A program made the translations under genes and the position numbers. A stretch of DNA of 9,073 bases from JBOFZL01 sp051655155 (GTDB taxonomy: Bacteria; Bacillota; Clostridia; Peptostreptococcales; Filifactoraceae): contig JBOFZL010000022.1 in the NCBI GenBank assembly GCA_051655155.1, forward strand, positions 1 to 9,073. Direction: 5' to 3'. Shown here in pieces: positions 5,894 to 9,073 of this stretch (position 1 is its first letter; each line of letters begins with the position of its first letter). The notes below the pieces were generated by a model. It searched no databases, was not told the origin of the DNA, and saw only the letters and a list, made by a program, of their open reading frames with translations.

Positions 5894-6653
5894 AAAAAAA
5901 TATTATATAAACTTCGTTATAGAAAGTCTATTTATAGGTTTTTTTATCATAATAACTAATGGTATATTAGGTAAATCAAATAGCTTAAGTTCAAACGAAT
6001 TATTTGTAAACGTTTACTCATTTCTACCGTTTGGAAATATTATAGATAATATAACTTCTATATCTATTTGGATGATACCTCAAATTTTTTTAATATATAA
6101 GTTGCATGATTTTATATCAGAAGATTTCAAAATAAGAAGTACATTTATATTTACTAGAACAAAAAATATAAATAAATGGATTGTAAAAAAGTTGATACTA
6201 ATTACTATTAAAGTTTTTATATTTTTTATAATTCAAGGCATTGTTACAATTGTAGTATCAAATATTTATGGATTAAATATAGATAACACTAAATATATTT
6301 TTCAAGTAATAATTCTATGTTCTCTATATAACACATTTATATTAACATTACTAAATTTACTTAGTATAAATCATAACCAGAGTTTTATACTTATTACAAT
6401 TTTATTATTACAAACTATATCTATACTTTTTATAGATGCTTCTATCTATATAGGTATAAATATAAATAAATTTATTAAATTTATACCAGTATATAATAGT
6501 TTCATCAAGCTGAATGAGAAGTTTAGTTTTAAAGATATAGGTACATATAGCATTTTATTTAATTGTTTTTATTTGATACTGTTAACATTTATTGTAATTA
6601 GAATATCTACCTACAATATAAAAAAGGGTGATTTAGGAGACTTATTGATATGA
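5877..6653 (+). CDS. Third exporter membrane subunit, DUF2705-like
   Basis: This 258-residue membrane protein has six likely helices (about 12-31, 62-78, 105-128, 140-164, 170-192 and 224-243), an outer loop of about 30 residues after helix 1, and a cytoplasmic loop RSTFIFTRTKNINKWIVKK (87-105) before helix 3. The same loop position in the two preceding permeases has a related R..KW pattern. The overall plan recalls DUF2705-type subunits that accompany bacterial ABC exporters, recognised from memory only. The start is uncertain: AGGGG (5869-5873) stands only three bases from ATG 5877 but nine from ATG 5883, so the true start may be 5883 (256 residues). The stop TGA shares bases with the ATG of the ATPase gene (ATGA overlap), so the two are coupled. 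Confidence 0.75.
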   Translation: MKMLSKKKYYINFVIESLFIGFFIIITNGILGKSNSLSSNELFVNVYSFLPFGNIIDNITSISIWMIPQIFLIYKLHDFISEDFKIRSTFIFTRTKNINKWIVKKLILITIKVFIFFIIQGIVTIVVSNIYGLNIDNTKYIFQVIILCSLYNTFILTLLNLLSINHNQSFILITILLLQTISILFIDASIYIGININKFIKFIPVYNSFIKLNEKFSFKDIGTYSILFNCFYLILLTFIVIRISTYNIKKGDLGDLLI

Positions 6654-7288
6654 TAAAAATTGAAATACATAGTTTAAATAAAGAAATAAAAGGAATAGAA
6701 ATTTTAAAAAATATAAATTTAAATTTAGAATCAGGAAAAATATATGGATTTTATGGTAGAAATGGTTCAGGAAAAACAATGTTATTTAGAGCAATATCTG
6801 GTCTGATAAAGCCAACAAATGGATATATAAAAATTGATAATAAAGTATTACATGAGGAAATTTCTATACCTCCTGATATTGGTATACTACTTGAAACTCC
6901 AGGTTTTTGGGAAAATTACACTGGATTTGAAAATTTAAAAACATTATCTAGGATAAAAAAAATAATAGGAAATAATGAAATTAGAGTAGCTATGAAGTCA
7001 GTAGGATTAGACCCTGATGATAAAAGATCATATAAGAAATACTCATTAGGAATGAAACAAAAGCTAGGCATAGCTCAAGCTATTATGGAAAATCCTAACA
7101 TATTAATTTTAGACGAGCCAACAAATGCATTAGATGAAGAAAGTATTGAAAAGGTTAGAGACATTTTAATAAAAGAAAAAAAACGAGGGACGTTAATATT
7201 AATAGCAAGTCATAATAAAGAAGATATAGATGGACTGTGTGACTGCAAGTATAAAATGGTAAATGGAGAAATATCTAATGAATATTAA
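6650..7288 (+). CDS. ABC transporter ATP-binding protein with an E-loop (LanF/BcrA type)
   Basis: The 212-residue ATPase drives the exporter from the cytoplasmic face. Walker A is GRNGSGKT (36-43), the signature YSLGMKQKLG (131-140), Walker B ILILDEP (151-157, with D155 and E156), the D-loop ALD (160-162) and the switch His H188 in ASHN. The Q-loop position reads GILLETPGFWENYTG (78-92): Glu 82 stands where most ABC ATPases have Gln. This E-loop, together with the PGF and the LGMKQ signature, is characteristic of lantibiotic-immunity (LanF) and bacitracin-resistance (BcrA-like) ATPases. At 212 residues it lacks the C-terminal extension of longer BcrA proteins. AGGAG (6635-6639) precedes the ATG by ten bases. 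All key residues are present, so it should be active. Confidence 0.93.
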   Translation: MIKIEIHSLNKEIKGIEILKNINLNLESGKIYGFYGRNGSGKTMLFRAISGLIKPTNGYIKIDNKVLHEEISIPPDIGILLETPGFWENYTGFENLKTLSRIKKIIGNNEIRVAMKSVGLDPDDKRSYKKYSLGMKQKLGIAQAIMENPNILILDEPTNALDEESIEKVRDILIKEKKRGTLILIASHNKEDIDGLCDCKYKMVNGEISNEY

Positions 7289-8039
7289 GCGTTTTATAAA
7301 AAATATGGAAAGGTCAAATAAAATATACGTTTTTGTAATCATAGCTATAGTAGTATTAGCAGGATTATTTGCAAATAGTATAAAAAAATCTTTTATAAAT
7401 ATAAAAGTAAAAGATATATTACGAACTTCAGAAAGTATAAGTGTATTCTTAAATACAGATGAAAAAATAGATACAGATATTAATACTAAACAATTACATC
7501 AAAATTCAGAAATGATTTTACGAGTTAAACTTAAGAATTCTAATGAGCGAATGATATTAAATGATTCAACTTTAAGTAAGTGTATTGTACAAGAAGTATA
7601 TAAAGGCAATTTAAATGCAAATGATGAAATATATTTATATGAAAATATATCTATTAGATCAAGCTGGCATGAATATCCAAAACCTCCCACTAAAATTTAT
7701 TATGATATAACATCAAGCGGATATAATTTTATGAAAGATAATGAAGAATATATAATATTTGTTAATGAGATAAAAAATCCAATACCAAATGATAAAACTA
7801 AGACATATTTAATATATGATTCAGTGTTTGGAAAATTTAATACAAATGATGAGGTTAATTCAATACCAATAGATGAGGATATTATTTTAAATGGAAGTGG
7901 TTATAATTATAAAAATGTGGAAGATTTTGATATTTTAGTAACGGATGATAAAATTATAAAAAAATATAAAGATATCAAGGATGATATATTAAAAAAATAT
8001 AAAGATATCAAGGATGATATATTAAAAAAATATAATTAG
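7278..8039 (+). CDS. Membrane-anchored extracytoplasmic protein with repeated C-terminal tail
   Basis: The start is placed at ATG 7278 (253 residues), nine bases after GGAG (7265-7268); an in-frame ATG at 7263 has no ribosome binding site. A basic N-terminus and one hydrophobic helix (about 15-33) should anchor the protein with residues 35-253 outside; there is no lipobox Cys and no obvious cleavage site. The outer part is a beta-rich domain (about 78-190) with VQEVYKGNLNANDEIYLYE (104-122), NEEYIIFVNEI (155-165) and YDSVFGKF (180-187), a pattern common in small secreted Firmicutes proteins of unknown role. The last 26 residues are two exact copies of KKYKDIKDDIL plus KKYN, probably helical. 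It overlaps the ATPase gene by 11 bases. It could be an immunity protein acting like a LanI partner of the exporter, or a substrate-binding accessory; this is inferred from place only. Confidence 0.7.
   Translation: MNIKRFIKNMERSNKIYVFVIIAIVVLAGLFANSIKKSFINIKVKDILRTSESISVFLNTDEKIDTDINTKQLHQNSEMILRVKLKNSNERMILNDSTLSKCIVQEVYKGNLNANDEIYLYENISIRSSWHEYPKPPTKIYYDITSSGYNFMKDNEEYIIFVNEIKNPIPNDKTKTYLIYDSVFGKFNTNDEVNSIPIDEDIILNGSGYNYKNVEDFDILVTDDKIIKKYKDIKDDILKKYKDIKDDILKKYN
7959..8035 (+). repeat. 33-bp perfect tandem duplication plus partial third copy inside the last operon gene
   Basis: Units 7959-7991 and 7992-8024 are identical base for base; the first 11 bases recur at 8025-8035 just before the TAG stop. 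The unit is exactly 11 codons, so copy-number change keeps the frame. Identity at wobble positions shows the duplication is recent. An AT-rich repeat of this kind is prone to slippage. Confidence 0.95.
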
Positions 8040-8116
8040 ATGTAATAATATTTTTTATTTATAATTTATATATATTTTAAAATAGCTTTCAGAAAAAAGA
8101 AAGGTAAGTTTTAACT

Positions 8117-8218
8117 ATGATTATTAAAATTTTATTTTGTATATTATCATGCTTAATTATAAATTTACTTATAATTTATTTCATATTGAAATTTATTATA
8201 GTTATATCAAAGTCCTAG
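8117..8218 (+). CDS. Possible 33-residue hydrophobic membrane peptide
   Basis: An ATG-started frame of 33 codons lies 77 bases after the membrane-anchored protein gene. The peptide is almost wholly hydrophobic (residues 5-30, Ile/Leu/Phe with two Cys at 8 and 12), with Lys at 4, 25 and 32: one membrane helix. GAAAGG (8100-8104 region) could act as ribosome binding site but at 12-13 bases it is rather far. The stop TAG (8216-8218) lies within the left arm of the operon terminator, so the peptide would be the last gene of the exporter operon. It has no visible leader, double-Gly motif or AgrD-like tail. It could be a small exporter subunit, a toxin-like peptide, or simply an AT-rich chance frame. 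Confidence 0.35.
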   Translation: MIIKILFCILSCLIINLLIIYFILKFIIVISKS

Positions 8219-8239
8219 AATAAATTTCTATGGCTTTTT
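8209..8239 (+). terminator. Rho-independent terminator of the exporter operon
   Basis: AAAGTCCTAGAA (8209-8220) pairs with TTCTATGGCTTT (8226-8237), with one G-U pair and one mismatch and a five-base loop. T-residues follow to 8239. It is the first good terminator after the exporter genes. Confidence 0.65.
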
Positions 8240-8449
8240 AAATTCTGTATAATATTCCTAATGTATATAATTGACCAAACCTTTTAAATTACTGACGTTG
8301 AACAAATTTTGGTTTTAAATAAAAACTCTAAATACTCAAAGGTTTTAAGATTTAATGATGACTAAATTATTATATTTTAGATAAGTAAGCAATTGTATAT
8401 CACAGATTACAATAATAAGTCGTACAATAATTTTAATATATTGCGAAGT
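8240..8449. other. Non-coding, AT-rich stretch between two terminators
   Basis: No frame longer than about 20 codons with a ribosome binding site is seen on either strand. AAACC (8268-8282 region) and GGTTT (8310-8316 region) form a weak inverted repeat. Since it ends in a second strong terminator, a short untranslated transcript is possible, but no promoter is clear. Confidence 0.3.
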
Positions 8450-8481
8450 AAAAGGATAGGACTATAGTTACTATCCTTTTT
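8450..8481. terminator. Strong terminator, probably bidirectional
   Basis: AAAAGGATAG (8450-8459) pairs perfectly with CTATCCTTTT (8471-8480); the 11-base loop contains the small palindrome ACTATAGT. A-run and T-run on the two sides allow termination from either direction. It lies more than 200 bases after the exporter terminator, so it either backs that up or ends an unseen short RNA. Confidence 0.8.
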
Positions 8482-8515
8482 GTTATATCAAATATTTTAT
8501 TAACTTATACATGTT

Positions 8516-8643
8516 TATCCAATTAATTAGATATTTAATTTTATAGAAAATAGGATATAAAAGAACAGAAAAAGCACCTTTACTAGTATTTAATAGTATT
8601 TAGGTATAGCTATAACCATTGCAAATACTAATTAAATTGGATA
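8516..8643. repeat. Nested inverted repeats around a central palindrome
   Basis: The outer arms are TATCCAATTAATTAG (8516-8530) and CTAATTAAATTGGATA (8628-8643), complementary with a one-base indel. The inner arms are ATTTAATAGTATTT (8588-8601) and AAATACTAATTAAAT (8623-8637), again one indel. At the centre of the inner pair is GGTATAGCTATAACC (8603-8617), containing the perfect 10-bp palindrome TATAGCTATA. TAGTATTTA also occurs as a direct repeat (8584-8592, 8594-8602). The outer and inner pairs use the same right arm, so they are alternatives. A recombination, partition or plasmid-origin site, or a relic of a mobile element end, would fit; none is recognised. Confidence 0.5.
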
Positions 8644-8749
8644 CAAATGCGACAGGAGAGAACTTTAAATACGACATGTAGGAACCTTTAATGCGTATAT
8701 ATTTAAAATTTGACGTAATTGTATTTTTTATATTAAATTATATATATCA

Positions 8750-9073
8750 TTAGTAAGAAATATTGAGGGTATAAGTGATATAGCTATTAAAGAAGAGCTT
8801 AGAGAGATATTTATTCCTGATGAAGAGATATTTACAAAAGGTACACTTAGAAGTTTTAAGAAAGACTTTAAGGATATTGATTTTAGGAATGAGTATATGG
8901 AGAGAGCTTTTGATGATGCAGTTATGATAACTTTAGATAGAGATGATGTTGAGAGTATTAAGGCTGGTTCATATAGGTTCTTTAAGAGTACTTTGGATAA
9001 TAAGGTTATGGAGTATAGGTTAGAGGAGCAAGAGGATTTAAATCATAAAAAAGAGATGGACATGAATTGGTAA
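8750..9073 (+). pseudogene. C-terminal fragment of an unrecognised protein, start missing
   Basis: A frame open from an in-frame TGA at 8711-8713 ends at TAA 9071-9073. It has no ATG, GTG or TTG before Met at 8897, although clear coding character (acidic and Lys-rich, helical, LVRNIEGISDIAIKEELRE) begins near 8750. The upstream DNA turns abruptly into non-coding AT-rich sequence, so the 5' part of the gene seems to have been lost at about 8745. Codon use (GAG, AAG, AGG, GGT) matches the helix-turn-helix gene at 670 rather than the exporter genes. The remaining 107 residues look like a charged, alpha-helical intracellular protein ending in EMDMNW. No family is recognised; a plasmid or phage backbone protein is my guess. 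A 58-residue product from 8897 is possible but has no clear ribosome binding site. Confidence 0.55.

Noticed and set aside
7959..8035. Tandem repeat considered as a CRISPR-like array or iteron
   Set aside because: The units are directly adjacent with no spacers, in frame within a gene and a multiple of three long; it is a protein-coding duplication.
8646..8693. A 14-codon frame beginning ATGCGACAGGAG
   Set aside because: Too short, no ribosome binding site before the ATG, and no resemblance to known leader peptides.

Overview
The base composition (roughly three quarters A+T), A/T-ending codons, strong Shine-Dalgarno sites, TTG starts and short U-tailed terminators point to a low-GC Gram-positive of the Clostridium type. 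There are no rRNA, tRNA, CRISPR or complete transposase genes. The outer parts look like plasmid or prophage backbone: the first nine codons of a minus-strand gene at the left edge, a small helix-turn-helix protein (670-1065) and, at the right edge, the C-terminal part of an unrecognised protein with no start codon (8750-9073). The last two use more AAG, GAG, GGT and AGG codons than the very AT-rich genes between them, so the middle reads as an inserted or replaced cargo block.

The cargo has three parts. (1) A GNAT acetyltransferase (1112-1618), closed by a strong terminator. (2) An AgrA/AgrC-like pair: a LytTR response regulator (1880-2590) overlapping a multi-membrane-pass GHKL histidine kinase (2584-3900). 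Directly behind the kinase lies a 25-codon frame without a start codon, 3911-3988. It encodes what looks like the C-terminal half of an AgrD autoinducer precursor (SLWVT followed by YQLEEPQVLQ), and a terminator follows. No AgrB is present, so this looks like a quorum-sensing receptor system that lost its own signal. (3) A tightly packed ABC-exporter operon (4306-8039): three different six-helix permeases, an ATPase with Glu in place of the Q-loop Gln (the E-loop of lantibiotic-immunity LanF/BcrA-type ATPases), a membrane-anchored extracytoplasmic protein with a perfect 33-bp tandem duplication at its end, and possibly a 33-residue hydrophobic peptide whose stop codon lies in the operon terminator.

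Two AgrA-type direct repeats (9-mer, 12-bp spacer, 9-mer) are proposed. One is clear, upstream of the regulator gene; a weaker one lies at a TATAAT element upstream of the exporter operon. With the gene order, this suggests that the kinase senses an extracellular peptide and the regulator activates both its own operon and the exporter. My model is an immunity or peptide-response module without bacteriocin biosynthesis genes. The repeats and protein motifs are visible in the sequence; the peptide ligand and the immunity role are inferred.
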